A stretch of 46,064 nt of DNA. Origin: Loigolactobacillus backii. Its GTDB lineage: Bacteria; Bacillota; Bacilli; Lactobacillales; Lactobacillaceae. Below, in pieces: positions 1 to 10,406 of the stretch (within the stretch, counting starts at the first letter, position 1; every line of letters starts with the position of its first letter). The notes below the pieces were generated by a model. It saw nothing but the letters and a program-made list of their open reading frames with translations, had not been told where the DNA came from and searched no databases. The position numbers and the translations under genes are program-made. Where the stretch lies: the NCBI RefSeq assembly GCF_003946275.1, contig NZ_RHNQ01000011.1, positions 1-46,064 of the forward strand. The letters run 5' to 3'.

Positions 1-30
1 CTTTTTTATTTTTCTGATTTTCAAAACAGA

Positions 31-62
31 CAAAAAACCGGTATTAGTTATTCACCAATACC
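31..62 (-). terminator. Probable terminator of carAB
   Basis: On the minus strand a GGTATT/AATACC stem is followed by GGTTTTTTG, 125 bp beyond the carB stop. It is the only hairpin with a T-run seen downstream of carB. The rest of positions 1-187 is AT-rich without a recognisable gene. Confidence 0.55.
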
Positions 63-187
63 AGAAAGTGTAGACCCTATAATTTATGTCGTACCCCCTA
101 CCTTTTTGGCTTGAAAACATTACTCTAGAACAGAACCTAAAACTGATCTTTGTCTCCCTTTTAAATAACGACCTAGTCAATTGTTAA

Positions 188-3100
188 TTAGTGTTCAATT
201 AAATTAGTTACGGCGGTTATCGTGTCTTTAGCGGTGAAAAGGGATAGGTTGTGACTTAACGCGTAATAAACCAGTGAATCCGTCGTAGTAGCATCGGCGT
301 TGCAGGCACCAACAAAGGCGACATCCGCAGTTGTTAGTGAATCTAGTTTGGTAGGTGCAATTGTCTGCCAACCAGCTACTGGAAGTTGACTAACTAAAAT
401 TGGTGTCATTTCCTTGGCCAGTAGTTGTTTTTTTAGTCCGTAATCGGACTGAAAACTAGTATCTAGTAAAACAATCTTGGCCGTCGTGGCCGGTTTAAAA
501 TGATAGCTATCTAAAAGTGCCTTGGTTAACGCCTGCTGGTAGGTTTTACCTTGACCAATCGTTTCACCAGTTGATTTCATTTCTGGACTTAAGGTTGTTT
601 TCATTGCTGGTAACTTCATAAACGAGAAAACTGGTGCTTTGACCGCCACTGTTTCGGGCGTTTTGCCTAAACCAGGTTGTAAATGTAAGTCGGTCAGTGT
701 TTTACCAAGAATTAAGCTGGTTGCAATTTTAGCTAAATGTTGGTGGGTGACTTTACTCATGAATGGAACCGTCCGGCTGGCCCGGGGATTAACTTCAATG
801 ACGTAAAGTTGATCGGCAGCAATAAATTGAATGTTCATCATTCCGACACAGTGAACTTGCTCACCGATTTTAATGGCGGTGGCAACAATTGCCGCTTGTT
901 GCGACGCGCTTAAACGTTGTGGGGGGTAAACGGCAATTGAATCGCCAGAATGAACGCCAGAACCCTCTAAATGCTCCATAATTCCCGGAATAAAAACTTG
1001 TTTACCGTCACTTAAAATATCGACTTCACACTCAATGCCCTTAACGTAATGGTCAATTAGAATTGGCTGCCCTGGAGCAACGGTCAGCGCCCGTTTTAAA
1101 TAACCCGTTAAGGCCTGTTCATCTTGTACAATTGCCATTGCCCGGCCCCCAAGCACGAAACTGGGCCGAACCATTACGGGGTAGCCGATTTGTTGCGCAA
1201 TTTTTTGGGCCGTCGCTAAGTCAGTCGCAGTTGCCCCGGCCGGCTGTTTGATCGCTAGCGATTGTAGTAGCTGTTCAAATTGTTTGCGATTTTCAGTTTG
1301 TTCAATTCCCTTTAATGATGTGCCAAGAATTTTTACACCGTTGCTAACGAGATCTTTCGTTAGATTAATGGCAGTTTGACCACCGAATTGAACAATAACA
1401 CCAAGGGGCTGCTCCAGTTTAATGACGTTCATGACACTTTCTAGCGTTAATGGTTCAAAGTAAAGCTTGTCGGAAATGGAAAAATCGGTTGAAACGGTCT
1501 CTGGATTGTTATTGATGATAATCGCGTTATAGCCATTTTGTTGAATTGATTGGACACAGTGGACAGTTGTGTAATCAAATTCAATTCCTTGCCCAATTCT
1601 AATTGGACCAGATCCAATAACAAGAACACTATTTCCCAGGGGCTTACTTTCGTTTTCACTAGCAAAATAGGTGCTATAAAAATAGGGCGTCGTGCTGGCA
1701 AATTCACCGGCGCAAGTATCCACCATTTTATAAACAGGTTTTAAAGATTGTGTTGCCAGTGTTTGCTCAATGGTTGCAGTAGGTAAGCCACTGGCGGCCG
1801 CAAGCATTTGATTACTAAGACCAAATTGCTTAGCTTGCCCAATGGCAGTTGCCGTTGGTTTAAGTTTTAACGCTTGTTGAAGTTGGTAAATGTGGTCCAA
1901 TTTTGTTAAAAAGAATAAATCAATTTGGGTTAAAGCATGAATTTCAGTGATTGCTAAACCAGCCTGCAGGGCGCTAAACAAGTAAAATAAACGGACATCA
2001 GTTGCGTGTTTTAGTTGTTGAACAAGTTCAGTGTGCGTTGGTCGTTTTTTTGGTTGCAGAGTAATTTGGTAATTAGAGTCAATTTCTAACGATTGAACGC
2101 ATTTCAAAAGGGCCTCTTCAATTGTAATTCCAATCCCCATGACTTCGCCAGTGGCCTTCATTTGGGTGCCTAATGTACGTTCGGCATCGGGAAACTTATC
2201 GAAGGGAAAACGCGGAATTTTGGCGACTACGTAATCCAGGGCTGGTTCAAAGGCCGCAAAAGTTGTCTTAGTTACTGGATTTTGAATTTCACTCAAATTC
2301 AAACCAACGGCGATTTTGGCAGCAATTTTGGCAATTGGATAACCAGTTGCTTTTGAAGCCAGTGCTGACGAACGGCTGACTCGTGGGTTAACTTCGATAA
2401 TGTAGTATTGGGCACTAGTTGGATCCTGCGCCAATTGAACATTGCAACCACCTTTGATATCTAAGGCATCAATAATTTGAAGGGAAGCCTTACGTAATGT
2501 TTGATATTCTTGATCAGTCAAGGTTTGCGAAGGTGCGAAAACGATTGAATCACCTGTGTGGATGCCAACGGGGTCCATGTTTTCCATATTACAAACCACT
2601 ATTTTGTCGCCTAAATTATCGCGCATTACTTCATACTCGATTTCTTTGTAGCCGGCAATACTTTTTTCAACGAGACATTCATTAACTGGTGAAAGTGTTA
2701 AGCCGCGTTGCATTATTTTGGCCAATTCGGCTTGGTTATTAGCAATACCACCACCAGTGCCGCCTAAAGTGTAAGCCGGGCGAACAATGACTGGATAATG
2801 GATGCTGTTGGCAAAAGTAATGGCGGCCGCAATTGAATGAACAGTCAGGCTTTCCGGAACTGGTTGGTGAAGTTTTTGCATGAGTTCTTTAAAGGCTTTC
2901 CGGTCCTCTGCCTGCTTAATTGTTTTTAAACTGGTACCCAATAATTGAATTTGGTAGCGATCTAAAACGCCAGCATCATCTAGTTCAACGGCAAGATTGA
3001 GACCTGTTTGGCCACCTAAAGTTGGTAATAAGGCATCTGGTTTTTCTTTGGCCAAAATCTGGCTCACTGAATCTAGCGTTAATGGTTCAAGGTAGACCTT

Positions 3101-3286
3101 ATCGGCAATTTCGTCATCGGTCATGATGGTTGCTGGATTGGAGTTAATCAAAACAACTTCATAACCTTCTTCCTTTAGGCTAAGGCAGGCTTGACTGCCA
3201 GCGTAGTCGAATTCTGCAGCCTGACCAATGATGATTGGCCCAGAGCCGATAACAACGATTTTATGAATTGTACGATTCTTAGGCAT
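188..3286 (-). CDS. carB: Carbamoyl-phosphate synthase large subunit
   Basis: Makes carbamoyl phosphate from bicarbonate, ammonia (channelled from CarA) and two ATP; the product feeds ArgF and pyrimidine synthesis. The 1032 residues show the internal duplication of the family: an N-terminal half starting with the [17 protein letters not shown] nucleotide-site block, and a second half from about residue 548 with [15 protein letters not shown]. Each half carries an ATP-grasp region ([11 protein letters not shown] and [10 protein letters not shown]) and an EVNPR motif. The C-terminal MGS-like allosteric domain is short (about 100 residues), so the protein is slightly below the usual 1050-1070 residues. 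The start lies inside the end of carA (8-bp overlap) with AAGGAG nine bases upstream, so translation is probably coupled. The place next to the arg genes suggests the arginine-dedicated synthase; a separate pyrimidine-linked copy may exist elsewhere. Confidence 0.97.
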   Translation of the reverse strand: MPKNRTIHKIVVIGSGPIIIGQAAEFDYAGSQACLSLKEEGYEVVLINSNPATIMTDDEIADKVYLEPLTLDSVSQILAKEKPDALLPTLGGQTGLNLAVELDDAGVLDRYQIQLLGTSLKTIKQAEDRKAFKELMQKLHQPVPESLTVHSIAAAITFANSIHYPVIVRPAYTLGGTGGGIANNQAELAKIMQRGLTLSPVNECLVEKSIAGYKEIEYEVMRDNLGDKIVVCNMENMDPVGIHTGDSIVFAPSQTLTDQEYQTLRKASLQIIDALDIKGGCNVQLAQDPTSAQYYIIEVNPRVSRSSALASKATGYPIAKIAAKIAVGLNLSEIQNPVTKTTFAAFEPALDYVVAKIPRFPFDKFPDAERTLGTQMKATGEVMGIGITIEEALLKCVQSLEIDSNYQITLQPKKRPTHTELVQQLKHATDVRLFYLFSALQAGLAITEIHALTQIDLFFLTKLDHIYQLQQALKLKPTATAIGQAKQFGLSNQMLAAASGLPTATIEQTLATQSLKPVYKMVDTCAGEFASTTPYFYSTYFASENESKPLGNSVLVIGSGPIRIGQGIEFDYTTVHCVQSIQQNGYNAIIINNNPETVSTDFSISDKLYFEPLTLESVMNVIKLEQPLGVIVQFGGQTAINLTKDLVSNGVKILGTSLKGIEQTENRKQFEQLLQSLAIKQPAGATATDLATAQKIAQQIGYPVMVRPSFVLGGRAMAIVQDEQALTGYLKRALTVAPGQPILIDHYVKGIECEVDILSDGKQVFIPGIMEHLEGSGVHSGDSIAVYPPQRLSASQQAAIVATAIKIGEQVHCVGMMNIQFIAADQLYVIEVNPRASRTVPFMSKVTHQHLAKIATSLILGKTLTDLHLQPGLGKTPETVAVKAPVFSFMKLPAMKTTLSPEMKSTGETIGQGKTYQQALTKALLDSYHFKPATTAKIVLLDTSFQSDYGLKKQLLAKEMTPILVSQLPVAGWQTIAPTKLDSLTTADVAFVGACNADATTTDSLVYYALSHNLSLFTAKDTITAVTNLIEH

Positions 3287-4352
3287 GCTGCAAAACTCCT
3301 TCCGTCATTAGTTGGTTGAATTGGTTAAAGAATGAATTGCCATCACTTGGACCTGGATTTGCTTCGGGATGGTACTGAACGGAAATGGCAGGCAGTGTTT
3401 CGTGTTTTAGTCCTTCAACGCTGCCATCGTTACCCTCAACTTGCGTCACTTGCAGTGGTGTAGTTGCCAATGAATCGGCAGCGACAGCGTAACCATGATT
3501 TTGACTCGTCATGATCGTTTTACCGGTTATTAAGTTTTTAACCGGATGATTAAGCCCGCGATGACCATAACTCAATTGATAGGTAGTTGCACCGTTGGCC
3601 AACGCAAATAATTGATGGCCTAGACAAATTCCGGCGAGGGGGTAATGCGTTTGTAGTTGTTGAATTAATGGTAGGCTATCTGCATAATCAGTGGGATTGG
3701 CAGGGCCATTAGAAAGTAAAATGCCGTCCGGGTTTAAATTGGCAATCGTTGTGAAATCACTAGCGTAAGGAACAACATCAACGGAGCATTCATGGGCCAG
3801 TAGATTGTCAATAATGGCCTGTTTTACGCCAAAATCGATTAACACAACGTGATGTTTTGCCAGATTAGTTGAATAATACTGTGTTTGGTAAGCTGGTTCT
3901 TTTTCTGTGAGCGTTTGTTGTGCCGCTTTAGCAAAGTTTGTGACGTGCGCCTGCTTGCTTAAAATTCCCGCCATTGTCCCGTGTTGCCGTAAATGTTTGG
4001 TTAAAGCCCGAGTATCAATACCACTGATACCCGGAATTTGTTGTGTCTTCAAAAAGTTATCCAAACTTTCTTGACTTGTATAATGGAAGCTTTGTTCGGC
4101 AAGTTGATGAACAATCACCGCCGTACAAGTAGCCTTTAATGATTGACTCCGATTTTGATCGATTCCGTAATTACCAATTAATGGATAAGTAAAAGTAATT
4201 AGTTGATTTGTATAGGATGGATCGGTAATTGCTTCTTGGTAGCCAGTCATTCCAGTATTAAAAACAACTTCGCCACTAACCTCTTTAGTTAAATCGCCGA
4301 ATGCTTGTCCAGCAAATGTCGTGCCGTCTTCTAAAATGAGATATCGTTTCAT
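3279..4352 (-). CDS. carA: Carbamoyl-phosphate synthase small (glutaminase) subunit
   Basis: Hydrolyses glutamine and passes ammonia to CarB. The N-terminal half contains the CarA-specific domain ([26 protein letters not shown]). The C-terminal half is a class I glutamine amidotransferase with the nucleophile in GICLGHQL and the HPEA catalytic histidine. I place the start at 4352 (357 residues) and not at 4361, because GAAAGG is 11 bases before 4352 but only 2 before 4361. It is the first gene of a two-gene operon, divergent from argC, and overlaps carB by 8 bp. A palindromic ARG-box-like sequence lies just upstream at 4366-4383. Confidence 0.96.
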   Translation of the reverse strand: MKRYLILEDGTTFAGQAFGDLTKEVSGEVVFNTGMTGYQEAITDPSYTNQLITFTYPLIGNYGIDQNRSQSLKATCTAVIVHQLAEQSFHYTSQESLDNFLKTQQIPGISGIDTRALTKHLRQHGTMAGILSKQAHVTNFAKAAQQTLTEKEPAYQTQYYSTNLAKHHVVLIDFGVKQAIIDNLLAHECSVDVVPYASDFTTIANLNPDGILLSNGPANPTDYADSLPLIQQLQTHYPLAGICLGHQLFALANGATTYQLSYGHRGLNHPVKNLITGKTIMTSQNHGYAVAADSLATTPLQVTQVEGNDGSVEGLKHETLPAISVQYHPEANPGPSDGNSFFNQFNQLMTEGVLQHA

Positions 4353-4365
4353 AAAATTCATTACC

Positions 4366-4383
4366 TTTCATTTTATATTCATT
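4366..4383. promoter_or_regulatory. Possible ARG box on the carA side
   Basis: TTTCATTTTATATTCATT keeps the AT-rich core and one good half-site of the ArgR/AhrC consensus TNTGNATWWWWATNCANA, with three fixed positions wrong. It lies directly before the carA ribosome binding site. A weaker match than the argC-side box; binding is inference. Confidence 0.35.
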
Positions 4384-4481
4384 TAAATTTAATTATCTTT
4401 GTTAACAGTAAACGGCATTTTTGATAAATAGTCAATACTTTATTCATTAAAAACGAAATAGTAACCATAAAATGACTGTTT

Positions 4482-4499
4482 TTTGAATAAAAATATAAA
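4482..4499. promoter_or_regulatory. ARG box upstream of argC
   Basis: TTTGAATAAAAATATAAA matches the ArgR/AhrC operator consensus TNTGNATWWWWATNCANA at every fixed position except one (T for C). It lies a few bases upstream of the putative argC -35 element, in the divergent carA-argC control region, as expected for arginine repression of the argCJBDF operon. Confidence 0.6.
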
Positions 4500-4503
4500 A
4501 GCA

Positions 4504-4532
4504 TTGCATTTTAAGCGGAACTGGTATATTGT
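4504..4532 (+). promoter_or_regulatory. Putative argC promoter
   Basis: TTGCAT (4504-4509) is followed 17 bp later by TATTGT (4527-4532); an overlapping TATATT at 4525 gives a 15-bp spacer. It is the best sigma-A-like pair between the ARG box and the argC start. The exact -10 is uncertain. Confidence 0.4.
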
Positions 4533-4591
4533 AATTGGCATACAGAAAAAATGATTAAATATTAATTTAAAGTCTTGGTGAGGTGACTTTT

Positions 4592-5620
4592 ATGCACGTC
4601 GCGTTAGTTGGTGTCACGGGATACAGTGGCATGATTTTATATCAGTTATTGCAGCAACATCCAGAAGTAAATCAAGTTGATCTATACGGGCATAAGAATG
4701 CTAAGGCACAGTCGCTAGCTACAGCAGTACCCCAGTTTATTGGTAGTCAGGCGATGATTGAACCTTTTGCCGCTGAAAAAATTATGGCGGTTGATCAGGT
4801 TATCTTTTTTGCAACTTCAGCAGGGGTAACAACTGAACTTGCGAAAACATTTATTGCCGCCAATTTTCCGGTGATTGATCTTTCTGGTGATTATCGGTTA
4901 CGAAGTCGTTCCTCCTTTAAGAAGTGGTATCACAAAGAGGCACCTGATCAGGCTGCACTACAGCGAGCCCATTATGGTTTGGCCGAATTTCATCAAGCTA
5001 GTGGCCAAACGTATATTGCCAATCCAGGGTGTTACGCCACGGCAACGTTGTTGGGGTTGGCACCATTAGTTCAACAAGGTTTAATTGAACCAGATTCAAT
5101 TATTGCTGACGCTAAATCCGGCACTTCAGGGGCTGGGAAAAAATTAGCCGCTAACACACACTTCACGCAAACAAATGAGAACTTACAAGTGTATAAAGTT
5201 AACCAGCACCAGCACATTCCAGAAATTATGCAGCAACTACAAGAATGGAACTCACAAGTGCCGGCCATTCAATTTACAACTACCTTACTACCCATTACCC
5301 GCGGGATTATGAGCTCGATCTACGCCACAGTTAAACAAGGCGTGACTACGCAAGCTTTACAACACGCGTTTCAGGATACTTATCAGGAGCAACCTTTTGT
5401 TCGTGTCTTTACCGAACAGCTGCCAACTTTAAAACAAGTTATTGGTACAAATTTTTGTGACATTGGCATCGTTTTTAATCCCATTACGCAAAAAGTGTTT
5501 GTCGTCAGCGTGATTGATAATTTGCTGAAGGGTGCAGGCGGGCAAGCAATTCAGAATTTTAATCAACTATTTTCATTTCCAATAGCGAGTGGTTTACCGC
5601 AAACACCAATATTGCCCTAG
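4592..5620 (+). CDS. argC: N-acetyl-gamma-glutamyl-phosphate reductase
   Basis: NADPH-dependent reduction of N-acetylglutamyl phosphate to the semialdehyde, third step of arginine synthesis. The N-terminus has the dinucleotide-binding motif GVTGYSGMILYQLL. The catalytic cysteine is in IANPGCYATA and the substrate histidine region is HIPEI. At 342 residues it has the usual length. I chose ATG 4592, seven bases after GGTGAGG, over the in-frame GTG at 4583, which sits inside that Shine-Dalgarno sequence. It is the first gene of the argCJBDF operon, behind an ARG box. Confidence 0.96.
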   Translation: MHVALVGVTGYSGMILYQLLQQHPEVNQVDLYGHKNAKAQSLATAVPQFIGSQAMIEPFAAEKIMAVDQVIFFATSAGVTTELAKTFIAANFPVIDLSGDYRLRSRSSFKKWYHKEAPDQAALQRAHYGLAEFHQASGQTYIANPGCYATATLLGLAPLVQQGLIEPDSIIADAKSGTSGAGKKLAANTHFTQTNENLQVYKVNQHQHIPEIMQQLQEWNSQVPAIQFTTTLLPITRGIMSSIYATVKQGVTTQALQHAFQDTYQEQPFVRVFTEQLPTLKQVIGTNFCDIGIVFNPITQKVFVVSVIDNLLKGAGGQAIQNFNQLFSFPIASGLPQTPILP

Positions 5621-5650
5621 CAGTTTTACTTAAGAGAGGATTGAAGCAAG

Positions 5651-6862
5651 ATGCAAGAAATAAAAGAAGAAACTAAAATGAAGATTATTGATTTTACCTG
5701 GCCAGCAGGCTTTTATAGTGATGGCATTAACGCTGGATTACGACAAGTGAAAAATGATTTAGGCTGGTTGTACTCTAAAGTCCCAGCGCAAGCCGCAGGT
5801 GTTTATACCACTAATCAATTTCAGGCTGCTCCAACGAAACTGACCAAACAAACAATCAATGCCAAGCATGTCCTGCAAGCAATTGTCATGAATAGCGCTA
5901 ACGCTAATTCATGTACAGGAGCCCAAGGCGAGGCGGACGCATTGGCGATGCAACAGTTAGCGGCCACCAAATTAGAACTTAAACCAGCTCTAGTAGGCGT
6001 TGCTTCTACGGGCCTAATTGGTAAAACATTGCCGATGAAATTGATTAAAGCAGGTATCAAACAGTTACAACTCACTAAAACAACGGCTGTTACCAACGCT
6101 ATTTTAACGACGGATAAACAACCGAAGACTTGCAGTGTTCAATGTAAAATTGCCGGTAAGTTGGTTACAATCAGTGGCTTTGCAAAGGGATCCGGGATGA
6201 TTCACCCAAAGATGGCAACCATGTTAGGCTTCGTGACCACGGATGCCGCAATTTCTGGGACTCAATTGCAAGAATTGCTTAGTCAACAAGTTGATGCGAC
6301 CTTTAACCAAATTACGGTGGACGGTGACACGTCAACCAACGATATGGTGGTTGCGCTGGCAAATGGGTTAGCGGGTAATCAAGCGTTAGTACCAAATAGC
6401 CCAGATTATTCTAAATTTAAGGCTAATTTTAGTTACGTTTTAGGTGAATTGGCCAAAAAAATTGCGGCCGATGGTGAAGGGGCTTCAAAATTAGTTGAAG
6501 TGAACGTTCACGGTGCGGCTGATAAAGCGGACGGTCAAAAAGTGGCTAAGGCAATTGTCGGTTCTAATTTGGTCAAGGCCGCCATCTTTGGTGAGGACCC
6601 TAACTGGGGCCGCATTATGGGTGCAATTGGGCAGACGGACGCCAAATTAGATATTAGTAATGTCGCCATTCAAATGAATGGGCAGGCATTGGTAAAAGGC
6701 AGTATAGCAGTTGATTTTGATCCGACAGCGATGAAGCTTGCTTTGGCCAAACCAAAAATCATAATTGAAGTTGATCTACATAATGGTGTCGCGAGTGGCC
6801 AGGCCTGGGGTTGTGATTTGACTTATAATTACGTCAAAATTAATGCCAGCTACCATAATTAA
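5651..6862 (+). CDS. argJ: Bifunctional glutamate N-acetyltransferase / ornithine acetyltransferase
   Basis: Transfers acetyl from N-acetylornithine to glutamate, making the pathway cyclic; many members also use acetyl-CoA. It is an autoprocessing Ntn-type protein: the self-cleavage site is in KGSGMIHPKMATML, where the threonine of ATML becomes the N-terminal nucleophile of the beta chain. GEDPNWGRI near the C-terminal third is a family signature. The start at 5651 follows AGAGAGGA by ten bases; ATG 5678, nine codons in, is an alternative with a weaker site and would give a more usual N-terminus. No argA or argE is present here, consistent with a recycling ArgJ. Confidence 0.95.
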   Translation: MQEIKEETKMKIIDFTWPAGFYSDGINAGLRQVKNDLGWLYSKVPAQAAGVYTTNQFQAAPTKLTKQTINAKHVLQAIVMNSANANSCTGAQGEADALAMQQLAATKLELKPALVGVASTGLIGKTLPMKLIKAGIKQLQLTKTTAVTNAILTTDKQPKTCSVQCKIAGKLVTISGFAKGSGMIHPKMATMLGFVTTDAAISGTQLQELLSQQVDATFNQITVDGDTSTNDMVVALANGLAGNQALVPNSPDYSKFKANFSYVLGELAKKIAADGEGASKLVEVNVHGAADKADGQKVAKAIVGSNLVKAAIFGEDPNWGRIMGAIGQTDAKLDISNVAIQMNGQALVKGSIAVDFDPTAMKLALAKPKIIIEVDLHNGVASGQAWGCDLTYNYVKINASYHN

Positions 6863-6883
6863 CGAATATCGGGGGAATTAGAA

Positions 6884-7630
6884 ATGACGCAAACGATTGT
6901 CATTAAAGTTGGTGGAAACGCCATTAATGAACTTGATGCTAACTTTTTTAACCAGCTACGACAGTGGCGTGAAGCGGGTAAGCAAATCCTGATTGTCCAT
7001 GGTGGTGGCCCAATTATTACGGAGTGGAGTAAGAAGTTGCACCTTTCAGTAAAAAAAATTAACGGTATCCGGGTGACTGATCAGGCCGTTTTAGCAGTGA
7101 CCAAGGCCGTTTTGCTAGGTCTAATTCAACCACAATTATTAAGCAAATTAAGTGCTAATAACTTGCTGGCCATTGGTTTGAATGCCAGTGATCAGCACTT
7201 GTTGGTTGGTGAAACACTCAATCAATCACTATATGGTGAAGTTGGAAAAATTACCCAAGTTAATTTGCCATTATTACGGCAGTTATTACAGAAACAAATA
7301 GTTGTCTTGGCACCGTTAGCACAAACAAAGACCGGAGATTGGCTGAACGTAAACGCCGATCTTGCGGCCGCAGAGATTGCCAGTCAGCTAAACGCAACTA
7401 AATTAGTGTTGATGACGGACGTACCAGGAGTCATGACAAAGGGGCAAGTGATGTCCCATTTGAACTGGCCAAAGGCACAACAACTTTTGGGTAAACGGAT
7501 CATTAAGACGGGGATGGCACCTAAAATCAAAGCAGCATTTCAGGCCTTAAATAAAGGGGTGGCGCAGGCCTTAATTACCGACGATCTAGCGCACGCCGGA
7601 ACAACACTGACAACTGTTGCAACGGACTAA
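6884..7630 (+). CDS. argB: Acetylglutamate kinase
   Basis: Phosphorylates N-acetylglutamate, second step of arginine synthesis. An amino-acid-kinase-family protein with the N-terminal phosphate-binding segment VIKVGGNAI, IVHGGGP and a C-terminal ATP-site region around LVLMTDVPGV. It has 248 residues, the short form without the N-terminal helix found in hexameric, arginine-inhibited kinases, so it may be the arginine-insensitive type (inference). It starts 21 bp after argJ, following a GGGGGAATTAG site. The 143 bp after it hold a structured repeat before argD. Confidence 0.95.
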   Translation: MTQTIVIKVGGNAINELDANFFNQLRQWREAGKQILIVHGGGPIITEWSKKLHLSVKKINGIRVTDQAVLAVTKAVLLGLIQPQLLSKLSANNLLAIGLNASDQHLLVGETLNQSLYGEVGKITQVNLPLLRQLLQKQIVVLAPLAQTKTGDWLNVNADLAAAEIASQLNATKLVLMTDVPGVMTKGQVMSHLNWPKAQQLLGKRIIKTGMAPKIKAAFQALNKGVAQALITDDLAHAGTTLTTVATD

Positions 7631-7652
7631 TAGGCCTGTTTAGCGGTATAAA

Positions 7653-7766
7653 AATATTTAGGTGCCATGTTTCCAGTGCACGATTTTTGTGCTAGGAGAA
7701 TGGACAACCTACGATAATAAGATTTTTGTGTAAGACACAAAAACACCCATAAGAATATTTAGGAGG
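7653..7766 (+). repeat. Two-hairpin structured element before the argD ribosome binding site
   Basis: It sits inside the arg operon, between AATATTTAGG direct repeats at 7653-7662 and 7754-7763; the second copy is part of the argD Shine-Dalgarno region. Hairpin I: CCAT (7665-7668) pairs with ATGG (7700-7703), TTTCC with GGAGA, and GCACG (7678-7682) with TGTGC (7688-7692). Hairpin II: TTTTTGTGT (7723-7731) pairs perfectly with ACACAAAAA (7735-7743). The core is about 80% identical to the element before rsmA at 28389, and hairpin II differs there by compensatory changes. It may act as a translational control or be a miniature mobile element; neither is proven. Confidence 0.65.
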
Positions 7767-7773
7767 TAATTCT

Positions 7774-8922
7774 ATGCAGTACGTTTTTCCAACTTATAAT
7801 CGCTTCCCGTTAGATATTGTCGCGGGTGAGGATTGGCATTTAACTGATGATAATAATAAAACCTATTTGGATTTTACAAGTGGGATTGGTGTTTGTAATT
7901 TTGGTTATAGCAACGAGTTGATTCAAAAAAGTGTGGCCCAGCAATTAACGAAGATTTGGCACACTTCTAATTTATATGAAAGTCACTTGCAAGATGAGGT
8001 GGCCCACCAATTAGTTGGAACTGAGGATCGGCTGGTCTTTTTTTGTAATTCGGGGACGGAGGCCAATGAGGCGGCGTTAAAGCTCGCGCGTAAATTCACT
8101 GGTAAAAGTGCCGTATTATCTTTTAACAATAGTTTTCACGGGCGGACATACGGGTCAATGTCATTGACCGGAAACCCAGCAATTCAAACTGGTTTTGCGC
8201 CGTTAGTACCCGGAATTTCTTTTGCAGACTACAATGATCCTGCAGCGATTGAACAGATTAAACCAGATTTGGCGGCAGTGATTTTAGAAGTTATTCAAGG
8301 TGAAGGTGGCGTTTACGCGGCCAAGGCTCAATGGTTAAAGGCGGTGGCCAAGGCCTGCCACGAACAACAAGTGTTATTGATTATTGACGAAGTGCAAACG
8401 GGTATCGGGCGAACTGGCAAACGTTTTGCCTACCAGTACTACGAACTAGACCCGGATATTGTGACCGTGGCTAAAGGATTAGGGAATGGCTTGCCAATTG
8501 GCGCAATGATTGGTAAATCTAATTTGGCGGTGGCGTTTGGACCGGGTAGTCACGGAACAACTTTTGGTGGTAATAAAATTGCCTTGGCGGCTGCTACGGC
8601 CGTTTTACAGCAACTAACACCTGAATTTTTAGCAGGTGTACAAACTAAAGCGACGCAGGTTTGGCAGACTTTACAAAATGAAATTCTAACTTTACCGGTA
8701 GTTACTAGTGTTACAGGTTTGGGCCTAATGATTGGGATTCATTTAGACGAAACTGTTGCCGTCGCTGATGTTATTGAAGAACTACAACAAAATGGTTTGC
8801 TGACACTTTCGGCGAAACATAATACTTTGCGTTTACTGCCACCATTAGTGATGGATTCTACAGATTTGATGTTCGGCCTACAAAAAATCAAACAAGTTTT
8901 AAGTTCTAAAACTCAAAAATAA
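7774..8922 (+). CDS. argD: Acetylornithine aminotransferase
   Basis: PLP-dependent conversion of N-acetylglutamate semialdehyde to N-acetylornithine. A class III aminotransferase of 382 residues: [18 protein letters not shown] binds the cofactor phosphate, [13 protein letters not shown] holds the PLP aspartate, and the Schiff-base lysine is in TVAKGLGNG. The start follows AGGAGG by eight bases. That ribosome binding site is also the downstream direct repeat of the two-hairpin element, so argD translation may be controlled separately from argCJB. Confidence 0.95.
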   Translation: MQYVFPTYNRFPLDIVAGEDWHLTDDNNKTYLDFTSGIGVCNFGYSNELIQKSVAQQLTKIWHTSNLYESHLQDEVAHQLVGTEDRLVFFCNSGTEANEAALKLARKFTGKSAVLSFNNSFHGRTYGSMSLTGNPAIQTGFAPLVPGISFADYNDPAAIEQIKPDLAAVILEVIQGEGGVYAAKAQWLKAVAKACHEQQVLLIIDEVQTGIGRTGKRFAYQYYELDPDIVTVAKGLGNGLPIGAMIGKSNLAVAFGPGSHGTTFGGNKIALAAATAVLQQLTPEFLAGVQTKATQVWQTLQNEILTLPVVTSVTGLGLMIGIHLDETVAVADVIEELQQNGLLTLSAKHNTLRLLPPLVMDSTDLMFGLQKIKQVLSSKTQK

Positions 8923-8935
8923 AGGAAGATGTGCT

Positions 8936-9964
8936 ATGAACCATTTTCAAAATAAAAGTTTTTTAAAAGAAATTGATTTCACGACCGCCGAGCTAAATTA
9001 CTTGATTGATTTTGGCTGTCACTTAAAACAACTAAAAAAGCAGCACATCCCGCACCCTTATTTGCAGGGCAAGAGTATTGCGTTGTTGTTTGAGAAGACT
9101 TCCACGCGGACACGGTCGGCGTTCACTGTTGCGGCCACTGATTTAGGGGCGCACCCAGAATTTTTAGGAAAAAATGATATTCAATTTGGAAAAAAGGAAT
9201 CCACGATTGATACGGCAAAAGTTTTGGGTAGCATGTTTGATGGGATTGAATACCGTGGTTTTGCACAAAAAACGGTTGAACAGTTGGCAACCTTTAGTGG
9301 GGTTCCCGTTTGGAATGGGCTAACTGATACTTGGCACCCAACGCAGATGATCGCTGATTTCATGACGTTAAAAGAACAATTTGGTCAATTAAAGGGGTTA
9401 ACCTTGGCCTACGTGGGCGATGGGCGTAATAATATGGGCAACTCGTTATTAGTTACCGCAGCCAAACTAGGGGTTAACATCCGAATTGGTAGTCCCAAGG
9501 AATTACAACCAGACCAGAAAATTGTGGCGTTGGCTAAACAGGCCGCCGTTGATAGTGGGAGTGACATTACTTTGACGACTGATCCTGAGGCTGCAGTTAA
9601 TGGTGCCGATGCGATTTACACTGACGTTTGGATTTCAATGGGTGAAAAAATTGATGTTGCCGCACGGGTCAAGGCACTGTTACCTTACCAAGTTAATGCC
9701 AAATTGTTGGCCGCAACGGGTAAAAAAACAACGATTTTATTACACTGCTTGCCGGCCTACCACGACGATCAAACAGAAGTTGGAAAATCGTTAGAAGAGC
9801 AGTTTAACGTCTCGGCGTTAGAAATTACGGATGATGTCTTTAACGGCCCACAATCATTAGTTTTTCAAGAGGCCGAAAACCGTTTACACGCGATTAAGTC
9901 AATCATGGCCGCTACTTTAGGCAATCTATTTATTCCGGACACATTATTTAATTCGGCAAATTAA
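8936..9964 (+). CDS. argF: Ornithine carbamoyltransferase
   Basis: Joins carbamoyl phosphate from CarAB to ornithine, giving citrulline. It has the carbamoyl-phosphate loop [12 protein letters not shown], the HPTQ motif (as HPTQMIADF), the ornithine-binding DVWISMGE and the catalytic HCLPAYHD. At 342 residues it is of normal length. It starts 13 bp after argD, behind AAGGAAG, and ends the operon in a strong bidirectional terminator. Context (argCJBD) favours the anabolic enzyme over a catabolic ArcB; argG, argH and argR are not in the window. Confidence 0.95.
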   Translation: MNHFQNKSFLKEIDFTTAELNYLIDFGCHLKQLKKQHIPHPYLQGKSIALLFEKTSTRTRSAFTVAATDLGAHPEFLGKNDIQFGKKESTIDTAKVLGSMFDGIEYRGFAQKTVEQLATFSGVPVWNGLTDTWHPTQMIADFMTLKEQFGQLKGLTLAYVGDGRNNMGNSLLVTAAKLGVNIRIGSPKELQPDQKIVALAKQAAVDSGSDITLTTDPEAAVNGADAIYTDVWISMGEKIDVAARVKALLPYQVNAKLLAATGKKTTILLHCLPAYHDDQTEVGKSLEEQFNVSALEITDDVFNGPQSLVFQEAENRLHAIKSIMAATLGNLFIPDTLFNSAN

Positions 9965-10007
9965 AAATGCTAGTCAACAGGTTTTTACCTTGCGACTAGC
10001 ATTTTTT
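9963..10007. terminator. Bidirectional terminator, argF / DUF960 gene
   Basis: ATGCTAGTC (9967-9975) pairs perfectly with GACTAGCAT (9994-10002). The stem is bordered by an A-run on the left and a T-run on the right, so it can stop both the arg operon and the convergent gene. Confidence 0.85.
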
Positions 10008-10317
10008 AGTTGTTATTGGCTTCATCCGGTAATAGAATCGTTTGATTTTCACCATCATCGTAGGCCAGCAGTAAATCGGGATAACCAGGATCGGACGGAA
10101 AGTCAGTGTCAAAGCTTGCTACCACGTCATTGTCTTGAATGTAATCGTAACTAATCGTGCCGTTATGATTGGTTAACTGAAAAGCAAGCGTTTGACCAAG
10201 TGGAAAAATACCCTGCAGATTATTATCGATAATCGACCAAACCTGATCAATTAATTCACCAGGAATCTGGGCGATAACACCGTAAGTTGCAAAACGATTC
10301 CGATTATTTTCAAACAT
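10006..10317 (-). CDS. DUF960-like small protein
   Basis: A soluble, acidic protein of 103 residues with no membrane segment or signal peptide. The opening (NRFATYGVIAQIPGELIDQVWSIID) resembles the DUF960 family of Firmicutes, whose function is unknown. The C-terminal half is rich in aspartate (SFDTDFPSDPGYPDLLLAYDD). It is preceded by AAGAAGG eight bases before ATG and by a TATACT box. It stands alone, convergent with argF and separated from the next minus-strand operon by a terminator. Family assignment is from memory of the N-terminal pattern only. Confidence 0.6.
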   Translation of the reverse strand: MFENNRNRFATYGVIAQIPGELIDQVWSIIDNNLQGIFPLGQTLAFQLTNHNGTISYDYIQDNDVVASFDTDFPSDPGYPDLLLAYDDGENQTILLPDEANNN

Positions 10318-10373
10318 TGGCTATACCTTCTTTTTTGTGAATTACACTGACTACAGTATAACGTATTTGGCCT

Positions 10374-10406
10374 AAAAAATCGTGGAGTTAACTTCACGAT
10401 TTTTTT
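10374..10406. terminator. Terminator of the padR-DUF1700-DUF4097 operon
   Basis: ATCGTG and CACGAT arms enclose an AGTTAACT palindrome, with an A-run on the left and a T-run on the right. It lies straight after the DUF4097 stop and reads as a terminator on the minus strand, possibly on both. Confidence 0.75.
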
